DNA of 64,000 nucleotides from Micromonospora avicenniae (GTDB lineage: Bacteria; Actinomycetota; Actinomycetes; Mycobacteriales; Micromonosporaceae): contig NZ_FTNF01000009.1 in NCBI RefSeq assembly GCF_900156065.1, positions 1-64,000 of the forward strand, given 5' to 3'. Positions 37,232 through 45,121 of the stretch are shown here, in pieces. The first letter of the stretch is position 1. Each line of letters opens with the position of its first letter. The position numbers and the translations under genes are program-made. The notes under the pieces are model-generated. The model had not been told where the DNA came from and made no database searches. It saw nothing but the letters and a program-made list of their open reading frames with translations.

Positions 37232-38904
37232 CAGGAGGCCTCCCCGGTCGGTACGGGGCTCAGTTCGGTGACCCGGCCGTCCTCGATCCGCAGGATCCGG
37301 TCGGCGTCGGAGAGCAGTGCGGGGCGGTGCGCCACCAGCAGTGCCGTCCGCCCGGCCACCAGCCGGTGGGTGGCGGCCAGCACCACCGCCTCGGAGGCAC
37401 TGTCCAGCCGTGCGGTCGGCTCGTCGAGCAGCACCACAGGCGCGTCCCGGAGGAAGGCCCGGGCCAGTGCCACCCGCTGCCGCTGCCCGCTGGACAGGCC
37501 GTGCCCGCGTTCGCCGAGCACCGTGCCGAGCCCGTCGGGAAGGCCGGCGACCACCTCGTCCAGCGCGGCGTCGTGGACCGCTTCGGCGAGCGCCGCGTCC
37601 GGGGTGTCCGGGGCGCCGAGGCGAATGTTGTCGGCCAGCGAGGCGGCGAAGAGGTGGGCGCGCTGCGGGACCCAGGCGAGCTGGCGGCGCCAGGCGTCCA
37701 GGTCGACGTCGGCCAGATCCACGCCGCCGACCGTGACCCGGCCACTGGTCGGGGTCACGAAGCCGAGCAGGAGCCCCAGCAGCGTGCTCTTACCGGCGCC
37801 GCTGGGCCCGACCACGGCGATCTTCTCGCCCGGCCGTACGGTCAGCGTCACGTCGCGCAGCGCGACGGTCCGCTCGTACGCCACGGTCACCGACTCGAAC
37901 CGGATCTCGCCGCGCCCGTCCGGAACGATGCGGCTCTCCGATGCGGGCGAGGTGGGCGCGCCCGCCTCCACCCCGAACGCGTCGTTCAGCGCCGTGAGCC
38001 CCTCCTGGCTGGCGTGGAACCGGCTGCCCGCGGCCCGCAGCGGCAGGTACGCCTCCGGGGTCAGCAGCAGCACCAGCAGCGCGGTCTGCAGGGCGATTCC
38101 GCCACCGAGCAGCCGGATGCCGACCGGCACCGCCACCAGCGCCACCGAGAGGGTCGCCACCAGCTCCAGCACCAGGGCGGAGAGGAAGGCGATGCGCAGC
38201 GTACGCATGGTGGCGACCCGGTGCCCGTCGGCCATCCGGCGTACGACACCGACCTGCGCCCGGGCGCGGCCGAAGGCGCGCAGGGTGGGCAGCCCGGCGA
38301 CCATGTCGAGGAAGTGACCGCCGAGCAGCGAGAGGCGGCGCCACTGACGTTCCGTGGCCGCTTGAGCCTGCCAGCCGAGCAGTGCTCCGAAGATCGGGAT
38401 CAGCGGCAGCGTCAGCGCGATGATCACTGCCGAACTCCAGTCGGCGAGCCCGATCCGGGCGAGTACGGCCAGCGGAACGGTGACGCTGAGCACCAACTGC
38501 GGGAGGTACCCGGTGAAGTAGGCGTCCAGCGCGTCGAGTCCGCGTCCGGCCAGCGTGGCGAGCTGCCCGGCCCGCTGCCCGGCGACCCAGCCCGGCCCGT
38601 TGCGGCCGACGGCGGCGAGCAGGTCGGCGCGGAGCGCGGCCTTGACGGTCGCGGCGACCCGGGCGGCGACGGTGCCTTGCGCCCACACCAACAGCGCGCG
38701 GGCCGCGACGGTGGCGGCGAAGCCGGCCAGCGCGGGGCGGTCCAGCCGCCCGTCGAACGCCGTGGCGAGCAGGGCGGCCAACGTGGTCGCCTGCGCGACG
38801 ACCAGCCCAGCCGCGAGCGCACCCAGCAGGGCGAGCAGGGCGAGATCGCGGCGGGCCGCGGGGACCCGACGCAGCAGACGTGGGTCGAAGGGGCGGCGGT
38901 TCAC
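37231..38904 (-). CDS. cydD: heterodimeric ABC transporter subunit CydD
   Basis: 557 residues; partner of CydC. Six-helix membrane domain, Walker A GPSGAGKST and Walker B VVLLDEPTARLD; the signature reads LSSGQRQR instead of LSGGQ. GTG 38904 overlaps the cydB stop by 4 nt (GTGA) and begins MNRRPFDPRLLRR, matching the domain start. Longer upstream readings of this frame are antisense-like and rejected. The heterodimer is required for functional cytochrome bd assembly. Confidence 0.92.
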   Translation of the reverse strand: MNRRPFDPRLLRRVPAARRDLALLALLGALAAGLVVAQATTLAALLATAFDGRLDRPALAGFAATVAARALLVWAQGTVAARVAATVKAALRADLLAAVGRNGPGWVAGQRAGQLATLAGRGLDALDAYFTGYLPQLVLSVTVPLAVLARIGLADWSSAVIIALTLPLIPIFGALLGWQAQAATERQWRRLSLLGGHFLDMVAGLPTLRAFGRARAQVGVVRRMADGHRVATMRTLRIAFLSALVLELVATLSVALVAVPVGIRLLGGGIALQTALLVLLLTPEAYLPLRAAGSRFHASQEGLTALNDAFGVEAGAPTSPASESRIVPDGRGEIRFESVTVAYERTVALRDVTLTVRPGEKIAVVGPSGAGKSTLLGLLLGFVTPTSGRVTVGGVDLADVDLDAWRRQLAWVPQRAHLFAASLADNIRLGAPDTPDAALAEAVHDAALDEVVAGLPDGLGTVLGERGHGLSSGQRQRVALARAFLRDAPVVLLDEPTARLDSASEAVVLAATHRLVAGRTALLVAHRPALLSDADRILRIEDGRVTELSPVPTGEAS

Positions 38905-39908
38905 CAGTACACCGGTGCTCTGCCGTCCGTCCGTCCCCGGAACACCCACCAACACATCAGTTGGAAGCCTAGTAGGGCCGGCAGGAGCGGCATCGCGAGC
39001 CAGCCGAGCAGGCGCAAGGTCGGTGCGCTGGCGGCGGCGTCGGCCACGGTCAGCGACGCGCCCGGGTCGGTCGTGGAGACCAGCACGTAGGGCCAGAGGG
39101 TCGCGCCGACCAGCGCCACCGGCAGCGCGAGGGCCACCGCAGTGGCGGTGAAGGCCACACCCGCGCGCCCGCGGGTGAGCGCCGCGCGGGCGACCACCAG
39201 CGCCGCGACCAGCAGCACCGGCAGCAGTACACCCGCCAGCGGCTGCTGCGCGGTCGCCCGTACGCGTTCGGAGAGGAGGCCGACGACGGTGGCCACGCCG
39301 ATCGCGGCGAGCGCCACCGGGAGCAGCCGGCGGGCCAGCCGACCGGTTCGGGCGGCGTCGTCGGCCGGCAGCCGGAGCGTGAGGAAGGTCGCACCGTGCG
39401 CCGCCACCAGCGCGACCATGGCCAGTCCGGCGGTGGCCGCGAACGGGGTGACGAGGTGGGTCAGCCCGACGACGTGCCCGTCGGTGTCGCGCGGTACGCC
39501 CTGGAGCAGCCCGGCGAGCAGAGCCCCCCAGCCGAGGGCGGCGAGCGCGCTGCCGACGACCACCACCCGGTCCCACCGGGCGCGGACCCGCTCGTGGGCG
39601 GGCCGGCTGCGCAGCTGCACCCCGGCGGTCACCAGGATCACCCCGGCGAGCGCGCCCAGCACCGCCGGGTAGAAGCCGGAGAGCAGTTCGCCCTCCAGCA
39701 CGGGGAAGGCGCCGAACAGGATGCCCACGGCCGCCACCAGCCAGACCTCGTTGCCGAGGAAGAACGGGCCGACGGCGTTGAGCGCCGCGCGGCGCCGGCC
39801 GGGGTCGGCGTTGCGGGCGAGCGAGAGGCCGACGCCGTAGTCGTAGCCGCCGAGCACCAGGTAGGTGCCGAAGAAGAGGCCGAGCAGGACGTACCAGATG
39901 AGTTCCAC
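38901..39908 (-). CDS. cydB: cytochrome bd oxidase subunit II
   Basis: 335 residues with about nine hydrophobic helices. The N-terminus IWYVLLGLFFGTYLVLGGYD is the CydB hallmark, followed by AVGPFFLGNEVWLVAAVGIL. It forms the quinol oxidase with CydA, reducing oxygen to water with high affinity. ATG 39908; 9 nt after the cydA stop. Its own stop overlaps the cydD start. Confidence 0.95.
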   Translation of the reverse strand: MELIWYVLLGLFFGTYLVLGGYDYGVGLSLARNADPGRRRAALNAVGPFFLGNEVWLVAAVGILFGAFPVLEGELLSGFYPAVLGALAGVILVTAGVQLRSRPAHERVRARWDRVVVVGSALAALGWGALLAGLLQGVPRDTDGHVVGLTHLVTPFAATAGLAMVALVAAHGATFLTLRLPADDAARTGRLARRLLPVALAAIGVATVVGLLSERVRATAQQPLAGVLLPVLLVAALVVARAALTRGRAGVAFTATAVALALPVALVGATLWPYVLVSTTDPGASLTVADAAASAPTLRLLGWLAMPLLPALLGFQLMCWWVFRGRTDGRAPVYW

Positions 39909-39917
39909 GTCAGCTCC

Positions 39918-41165
39918 TCACGTGAAGGCAGGCTCGGTACGGAGGTGGATCGATTGCCCCGGCGGGCGGCCGAGGGCCGGGTCCTGCGCTCCGCGAGCGG
40001 CGTGCCGGGCGATGAGCACCCAGTTGGTGACGGCGAGCGTGCCGAGCAGCAGGCTGAAACCGATCAGCGAGGTGAGCATGACCGGGGCGCCGACGGGTGA
40101 GACCGCCTGGTCGACGGGGAGCAGTCCGTACGCGACCCAGGGCTGGCGGCCGACCTCGCGCGCGATCCAGCCGAGGATCGTCGCGACGAACGGCAGCGGG
40201 AGGGCGAGCAGCAGCAGCCAGAGCGGGAAGCGCAGCCGGATGATCCAGTCACGCCAGAGCAGCGGCACCAGCAGCCAGAGCGCGCCGAGGGTGAGCCCGA
40301 TCGTGATCATGAAGCCGAGCCCGGCGCTGGCCAGCGCCGGAGGCGTGTAGTCGCCGGGGCCGAAGCGGGCGGTCCACTCGCCGATCATGGCCTGGGCCTC
40401 GTCGCCGCCGCCGAACTTCGTGGGCTGCACGGCACCGACCGGACCGAACTGGGCGAAACCGAAGCCCTGCACCAGCGTGATCGACAGTGCTGCGGTGACC
40501 AGCCCGATCCGCAGCGCGGTGCGGTGCAGCGCGTGGTCGGGAGTGCGGCGGATCAGGTGCCCGGCGCTGACCGCCGCCATCAGCATCCCGCCGACCAGCA
40601 GTGCCGCCGAGACCACGTGCCCGAAGGCCATGGTGAGGGTGGGGTTGCCGAGCAGCGCCGGGAAGTCGGTGAGGTGCGCGACGCCGTCGCGGACCTCGTA
40701 GCCGACGGGGTTCTGCAACCAGGAGTTGGCCACCAGGATCCAGAACGCCGAGGCGTACGCGGTCAGCGCCACGCCCCAGAGCAGCGCGAGGTGTACGCCG
40801 CGCCGCAGCCGGTGCCATCCGAAGATCCACATGCCGAGGAACGTGGATTCGAGGAAGAAGGCGACGAGCGTTTCGATCGCCAGGGGAGCGCCGAAGACGT
40901 TGCCGACGTAGCGCGACAGCCCGCTCCAGTTCAGGCCGAACTGGAACTCCATGACGATGCCGGTGGCGATGCCGAGCACGTAGTTGATCACGTAGAGCTG
41001 GCCCCAGAACCGGGTGAGTCGCTCGTACTTCTGCTTGCCGGTGATCACCCATGCCGTCTGGAGGCCGACCAGCAGGGTGACCAGGCCGAGCGTGACGATC
41101 ACGAAGAGGAAGTGGATCGAGGTCGTGGTGGCGAACTGCAGTCGGGCGAGGAGCAGGGTGTCCAT
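39918..41165 (-). CDS. cydA: cytochrome bd oxidase subunit I
   Basis: 415 residues. LARLQFATTTSIHFLFVIVT carries the heme ligand His (residue 18); TLTMAFGHVVSAALLVGG holds the second axial His; IETLVAFFLESTFLGMWIFG has the conserved Glu; REVGRQPWVAYGLL is the GRQPW motif. The quinol loop is short, as in actinobacterial CydA (E. coli has 522 residues). ATG 41165 with GGAG 7 nt upstream is preferred to an in-frame TTG at 41177. Three TAC/GTA dyads lie just upstream, and blaI and an M56 peptidase gene precede it on the same strand. Confidence 0.96.
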   Translation of the reverse strand: MDTLLLARLQFATTTSIHFLFVIVTLGLVTLLVGLQTAWVITGKQKYERLTRFWGQLYVINYVLGIATGIVMEFQFGLNWSGLSRYVGNVFGAPLAIETLVAFFLESTFLGMWIFGWHRLRRGVHLALLWGVALTAYASAFWILVANSWLQNPVGYEVRDGVAHLTDFPALLGNPTLTMAFGHVVSAALLVGGMLMAAVSAGHLIRRTPDHALHRTALRIGLVTAALSITLVQGFGFAQFGPVGAVQPTKFGGGDEAQAMIGEWTARFGPGDYTPPALASAGLGFMITIGLTLGALWLLVPLLWRDWIIRLRFPLWLLLLALPLPFVATILGWIAREVGRQPWVAYGLLPVDQAVSPVGAPVMLTSLIGFSLLLGTLAVTNWVLIARHAARGAQDPALGRPPGQSIHLRTEPAFT

Positions 41166-41210
41166 CCGGCACTCCAACGAGTTGACTCGCTTTTCGTAGC
41201 GAGCCTACAC

Positions 41211-41274
41211 GTAGTTTTACTACCTATAACTACTACGCCTTGTCGTAGTCAACTATACGACAGGGCGTAGTAGT
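41211..41274. promoter_or_regulatory. three BlaI-like operator dyads upstream of cydA
   Basis: Within about 110 nt upstream of the cydA ATG: GTAGT-N3-ACTAC (41211-41223, perfect), ACTACG-N6-CGTAGT (41232-41249, perfect) and ACTATACG-N6-CGTAGTAGT (41253-41274 region, imperfect). BlaI/MecI repressors bind TAC...GTA dyads. The blaI gene two genes upstream has a comparable dyad in its own leader. Confidence 0.65.
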
Positions 41275-41289
41275 GGTTGTGGAGGCAGA

Positions 41290-42195
41290 TCAGCTCAGGA
41301 AGAGCGAGATGGGGAGCATGACCAACGTCGACGCGACGGCCAGCGCGGTGACCACGATCAGCCGGCGGGGCTCGTCCACGACCAGCAGCCGCTGCACCCG
41401 GACGTCAAGGTCACGATCGCCCAGGCCGAGCGCGCCGGCCGGGGTGATCCGGTGCCCGGCGGTCGCGAAGCGGCGCAGCGCGCCGGCCAGCGGAGCCTCG
41501 GCGTGCAGCTCACGGGCCTTGTCGTCGGCCCGCATCTCGACCAGCAGGGCGACCCGCTCGTGAGCTTGGCGCACCCACCGGAGCCAGGGCAGGGCCCGGC
41601 CGAGCGCGGTGAACGGCAGCAGCACCAGATCGTGCCGCTCCTGGGCGTGCGCCCGTTCGTGCGTGAGCACCGCGTCCAGTTCGGCGGGGTCCAGCAGGCT
41701 CAGCGTTCCCGCGCTCACCACCACCCGCGGCTTCACCCCCGGCAGGCAGTACGCCGCCGCGCTGGGGTGGTCGAGCACGAGTGCGCCGGGCACGGCCGGG
41801 TCGTCCCGGGCCACCAGGGCGAGCAGGTCCCGGTGCCGGCGTTGGGCGCGCAGGGCGGCGTGGGTGCTGCGTACGGTCGTGGTCAGCAGCACCGCGCCGA
41901 TCCCGAAGCCGATGCCCACCCAGCTCAGGTGCAGCGCGTTGACCCCGGCGGGGAGCCGGTTGTGCAGCAGGTCGTCGAAGAGGGCGACCAGCCCGCTGCC
42001 GGGGGGAAGGTCGTAGGCGCTCACCCCGAGGGCGATCGGCAGACCCATCGCGGAGAGGCCGAGCGCCAGACCCACCGCCTGCCAGCAGACGATCGCCACC
42101 CGGGGGCTTTGCCACGGCCAGGTCGAGCGGGCCAGCACCTGGGCGGTCACCCAGCAGGCCAGGATCGTCAGGGAGAAGTGCAGGGCGTACGCCAC
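41290..42195 (-). CDS. M56-family membrane metallopeptidase (BlaR1-like)
   Basis: 301 residues. About four membrane helices and the zinc-peptidase motif HERAH (HExxH) in DAVLTHERAHAQERHDLVLL. It lacks the extracellular penicillin-binding sensor domain of BlaR1/MecR1, so the signal it senses is unknown. It starts GTG 42195, 10 nt after the blaI stop, as in classical blaI-blaR pairs where the peptidase relieves repression by BlaI. It is followed by cydABDC. Confidence 0.88.
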   Translation of the reverse strand: MAYALHFSLTILACWVTAQVLARSTWPWQSPRVAIVCWQAVGLALGLSAMGLPIALGVSAYDLPPGSGLVALFDDLLHNRLPAGVNALHLSWVGIGFGIGAVLLTTTVRSTHAALRAQRRHRDLLALVARDDPAVPGALVLDHPSAAAYCLPGVKPRVVVSAGTLSLLDPAELDAVLTHERAHAQERHDLVLLPFTALGRALPWLRWVRQAHERVALLVEMRADDKARELHAEAPLAGALRRFATAGHRITPAGALGLGDRDLDVRVQRLLVVDEPRRLIVVTALAVASTLVMLPISLFLS

Positions 42196-42205
42196 GGCCG
42201 CCGCC

Positions 42206-42697
42206 CTACCTGTCCGCTGGCTCGTCAGCCGAGGTCGGGCGGTCGGCCCTCGTGCTGGTCGGCGCCTCGACCCGATCGGCCAACGCGCCGGCCCGCCCGG
42301 CCCCGCCTGTCGCGTGCTCGACCGGCGACACCCCCGTGGCCTCGGCGGAGAGAGCGGCGCGGAGCACTTCGGCCTCCGTGCCGGTCACCGAGCGGGCGAA
42401 GCGCACCAGCGCCGCGTCCCGGCTGCCGCCGAGGTCGAGCGCGTCGAGCATGAGCTGGGCGATGTGCGCCTCGCGGCTGGCCGCGGCCCGGTAGCGCCAG
42501 GCCCGCCCCTCCCGCTGGCGCTGCACCATGCCCTTGCCGGCCAGCCGGTCCAGCACCGTCATCACGGTGGTGTAGGCCAGCTCCCGGCCGGCCAGCGCGT
42601 CGGCGACCTCGCGCACGGTCACACCGTCGGACGTGCTCGGGACCGAGTCCCACAGCACGTCCATCACCGCACGTTCGAGATCACCGAGCCGAGTCAC
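42206..42697 (-). CDS. blaI: BlaI/MecI-family repressor
   Basis: 163 residues. The winged helix is clear: RLGDLERAVMDVLWDS, VTVREVADALAGRELAYTTV, VLDRLAGKGMVQRQREGRAW. The dimerisation helices follow, and the last 40 residues are a low-complexity tail. GTG 42697 has only a weak site (CAGG). A CTACC-N3-GGTAG dyad at 42707-42719 directly precedes it, consistent with autoregulation. Probable targets are its own operon and cydABDC. Confidence 0.9.
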   Translation of the reverse strand: MTRLGDLERAVMDVLWDSVPSTSDGVTVREVADALAGRELAYTTVMTVLDRLAGKGMVQRQREGRAWRYRAAASREAHIAQLMLDALDLGGSRDAALVRFARSVTGTEAEVLRAALSAEATGVSPVEHATGGAGRAGALADRVEAPTSTRADRPTSADEPADR

Positions 42698-42706
42698 ACC
42701 TGAATC

Positions 42707-42719
42707 CTACCCCCGGTAG
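42707..42719. promoter_or_regulatory. BlaI-like dyad at the blaI start
   Basis: CTACC-N3-GGTAG, perfect, 9 nt upstream of the blaI GTG; an extra TAG follows. Same N3 geometry as the first cydA dyad. Likely autorepression site. Confidence 0.55.
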
Positions 42720-42780
42720 TAGACCCCTCCCACGGCAGTCGCCCCTGAGCTGACCCCTCCCACGGACCGCGACCGGAACA

Positions 42781-42852
42781 GGTTTCCGGGGGAGCCCGCC
42801 CACGGAGGGATCAAGCCTGACCGCCCGGAGTGGGTGGGCTCCCCCGGAAACC
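42781..42852 (+). repeat. 72-nt hairpin element, copy 2
   Basis: Arms 42781-42803 and 42830-42852 pair over 23 bp with one G.U (plus-strand RNA); the loop 42804-42829 is 26 nt, beginning GGAGGGATCAAGCC and ending CGCCCGGA. The loop is identical to that at 20044-20069 read on the minus strand, but the stem sequence is unrelated. It lies between the aldehyde dehydrogenase-like gene end and blaI. Confidence 0.8.
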
Positions 42853-42868
42853 CGGCGGTGACCCGCGA

Positions 42869-43693
42869 TCACACCCCCTTCGGATGCCAGACCGTCTTCG
42901 TCTCCAGCAGCGTGGTCATCCGGGTCACTCCGGGGTCCGCGAACCAGTCGTGGTCGGCCGGCGCCGGCCTGAGCACCCGCTTCAGGTTCTCCGCGGCCTT
43001 GATCTCCAGCTCTGCCGCCAGCCCCGCGTCAGCCACGCCGGTCAGGTCGATGGCGTTGACGTCCATGTGCGCGGCGAGCGTCGGCACCGTCTCGCTGATC
43101 TTCCCGGTGAGGAGGTTGACCACCCCGCCGGGCAGATCCGAGGTGGCCAGCACCTCGGCCAGGGTGATCGCCGCCAGCGGCTCCGCGGGCGAGGCCGCCA
43201 CCACGACGGTGTTGCCGGAGACGATGGCCGGGGCGATCACGCTGACCAGCCCGAGCAGCGCCGGCCGCTCCGGGGCGACCACGGCCACCACGCCCGTCGG
43301 CTCCGGCGCGGAGATGTTGAAGTAGGGGCCCGCGACGGGATTCGCCCCGCCGTACACCTGGGCGAGCTTGTCGGACCAGCCGGCGTACCAGACCCAGCGG
43401 TCGATCGCCGCGTCCACCTCCTCGCCCGGCACGCCCAGCGCCACGAACTGTTCCCGCCGGCCCTCCAGCATCTCGGCGACGCGGTAGAGGACCTGACCCC
43501 GGTTGTACGCGGTCGCGCCGGCCCACCCCTTCACGGCGGCGCGGGCGGCGACCACTGCGTCGCGCGCGTCCTTGCGGGAGGAGAGGGCGACGTTGGCGTC
43601 CTGCACGATGTACGACCGTCCCGACTCGCTGCGCGGGAACTTCCCGCCGATGTAGAGCTTGTACGTCTTGCGTACCGCGACCCGCTCAGACAT
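42869..43693 (-). CDS. truncated aldehyde dehydrogenase-family protein
   Basis: 274 residues. It has the N-terminal strand (YKLYIGGKFPRSESGRSY) and most of the NAD-binding domain (GVVAVVAPERPALLGLVSVI; GNTVVVAASPAEPLAAITLA), but the catalytic-Cys domain is missing: after VNLLTGKISETVPTLAAH it jumps to a short end, TTLLETKTVWHPKGV. Ordinary family members are 470-500 residues. Start 43693 overlaps the 3' end of the full-length dehydrogenase gene by 8 nt. Codon use is normal, so it looks like a maintained short form rather than a decayed gene, perhaps a partner subunit. Confidence 0.8.
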   Translation of the reverse strand: MSERVAVRKTYKLYIGGKFPRSESGRSYIVQDANVALSSRKDARDAVVAARAAVKGWAGATAYNRGQVLYRVAEMLEGRREQFVALGVPGEEVDAAIDRWVWYAGWSDKLAQVYGGANPVAGPYFNISAPEPTGVVAVVAPERPALLGLVSVIAPAIVSGNTVVVAASPAEPLAAITLAEVLATSDLPGGVVNLLTGKISETVPTLAAHMDVNAIDLTGVADAGLAAELEIKAAENLKRVLRPAPADHDWFADPGVTRMTTLLETKTVWHPKGV

Positions 43694-45116
43694 TGAGGTA
43701 CGCCTCCAGCCCGTGCCGGCCGCCCTCGCGACCGTAGCCCGACTCCTTGTAGCCGCCGAAGGGCGAGGTGGGGTCGAACTTGTTGAACGTGTTGGCCCAG
43801 ACCACCCCGGCGCGCAACCGGTCGGCCATCCAGAGGATCCGGGAGCCCTTGTCGGTCCAGATTCCGGCCGACAGCCCGTACGGGGTGTTGTTCGCCTTCT
43901 CCACCGCCTCGGCCGGGGTACGGAAGGTCAGCACGGACAGCACCGGTCCGAAGATCTCCTCGCGGGCGATCCGGTGCGCCTGGGTGACCCCGGTGAAGAT
44001 GGTCGGGGCGAACCAGAAGCCCCGGTCCGGCAGCTCGCACGGGGGCGACCAGCGCTCGGTGCCCTCGGCCGCGCCCGCGTCCGAGAGTTCCTTGATCCGG
44101 GCCAGCTGCGCCGCGGAGTTGATCGCACCGATGTCGGTGTTCTTGTCCAACGGGTCGCCGAGGCGCAGCTGGGCCATCCGCCGCTTCAGCGACTCCAGCA
44201 CCCGGTCGGCGACCGACTCCTGGACGAGCAGGCGGGAGCCGGCGCAGCAGACGTGCCCCTGGTTGAAGAAGATGCCGTTGACGATGCCCTCGACGGCCTG
44301 GTCGATCGGCGCGTCGTCGAAGACGATGTTGGCGGCCTTGCCGCCCAGTTCCAGGGTGAGCTTCTTGCGGCTGCCGGCGACCGACCGGGCGATCGCCCGG
44401 CCGACCTCGGTCGAGCCGGTGAAGGCGACCTTGTCCACGCCCGGGTGCTCGACCAGCGCCCGGCCCGTCTCGCCGGCGCCGGTGACGATGTTGACCACGC
44501 CCGGCGGGAGGTCGGCCTGCTGGCAGATCTCGGCGAAGAGCAGCGCGGTGAGCGGCGTCGTCTCCGCCGGCTTCAGCACCACCGTGTTGCCGGCGGCCAG
44601 CGCCGGGGCGATCTTCCAGGCCAGCATCAACAGCGGGAAGTTCCACGGGATGACCTGCGCGGCCACGCCGAGGGGTTGCGGGTCCGGACCGAAGCCCGCG
44701 TAGGGCAGCTTGTCGGCCCAGCCGGCGTAGTAGAAGAAGTGCGCGGCGACCAACGGCAGGTCGACGTCGCGGGACTCCTTGATCGGCTTGCCGTTGTCCA
44801 GCGACTCCAGGACGGCCAGCTCGCGGGAGCGCTCCTGGATGATCCGGGCGATCCGGAACAGGTACTTGGCCCGGTCCTGGCCCGGCATCGGGCCCCACAC
44901 CTTCTCGTACGCCGTCCGGGCCGCCCGGACCGCGCGGTCGACGTCGCCGGAGCCGGCCTCGGCGATCTCGGCGAGCACCTCCTCGGTGGCCGGGTTGATC
45001 GACTTGAAGCTGCCGCCGTCGGACGGGTCGACGAACTTGCCGTCGATGAAGAGTCCGTACGCGGGCTTGATGTCCACCACCGAGCGGGACTCGGGGGCGG
45101 GGGCGTATTCGAACAT
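43686..45116 (-). CDS. aldehyde dehydrogenase
   Basis: 476 residues, NAD(P)-dependent. IPWNFPLLMLAWKIAPALAA near residue 155, AFTGSTEVGRAIARSVAG near 225, catalytic Glu in LTLELGGKAANIVFDD and catalytic Cys in FFNQGHVCCAGSRLLV are all present. It lies 5 nt after deoC on the same strand, so it may oxidise the acetaldehyde that DeoC releases; that substrate is inferred from context only. Confidence 0.92.
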   Translation of the reverse strand: MFEYAPAPESRSVVDIKPAYGLFIDGKFVDPSDGGSFKSINPATEEVLAEIAEAGSGDVDRAVRAARTAYEKVWGPMPGQDRAKYLFRIARIIQERSRELAVLESLDNGKPIKESRDVDLPLVAAHFFYYAGWADKLPYAGFGPDPQPLGVAAQVIPWNFPLLMLAWKIAPALAAGNTVVLKPAETTPLTALLFAEICQQADLPPGVVNIVTGAGETGRALVEHPGVDKVAFTGSTEVGRAIARSVAGSRKKLTLELGGKAANIVFDDAPIDQAVEGIVNGIFFNQGHVCCAGSRLLVQESVADRVLESLKRRMAQLRLGDPLDKNTDIGAINSAAQLARIKELSDAGAAEGTERWSPPCELPDRGFWFAPTIFTGVTQAHRIAREEIFGPVLSVLTFRTPAEAVEKANNTPYGLSAGIWTDKGSRILWMADRLRAGVVWANTFNKFDPTSPFGGYKESGYGREGGRHGLEAYLNV

Positions 45117-45121
45117 CGCGC

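Noticed and set aside
35237-38317. 1026-residue plus-strand frame opposite cydC/cydD
   Set aside because: Antisense to two ABC ATPases with intact motifs and overlapping starts and stops.
36849-39151. Overlapping plus-strand Arg/Pro-rich frames in the cyd region
   Set aside because: Typical high-GC antisense frames; no homology and no ribosome binding sites.
42869-43693. Pseudogene call for the short dehydrogenase
   Set aside because: The frame is intact, overlaps the upstream gene as in an operon, and ends with an ordered sequence; no frameshift remnant of the missing half lies downstream.
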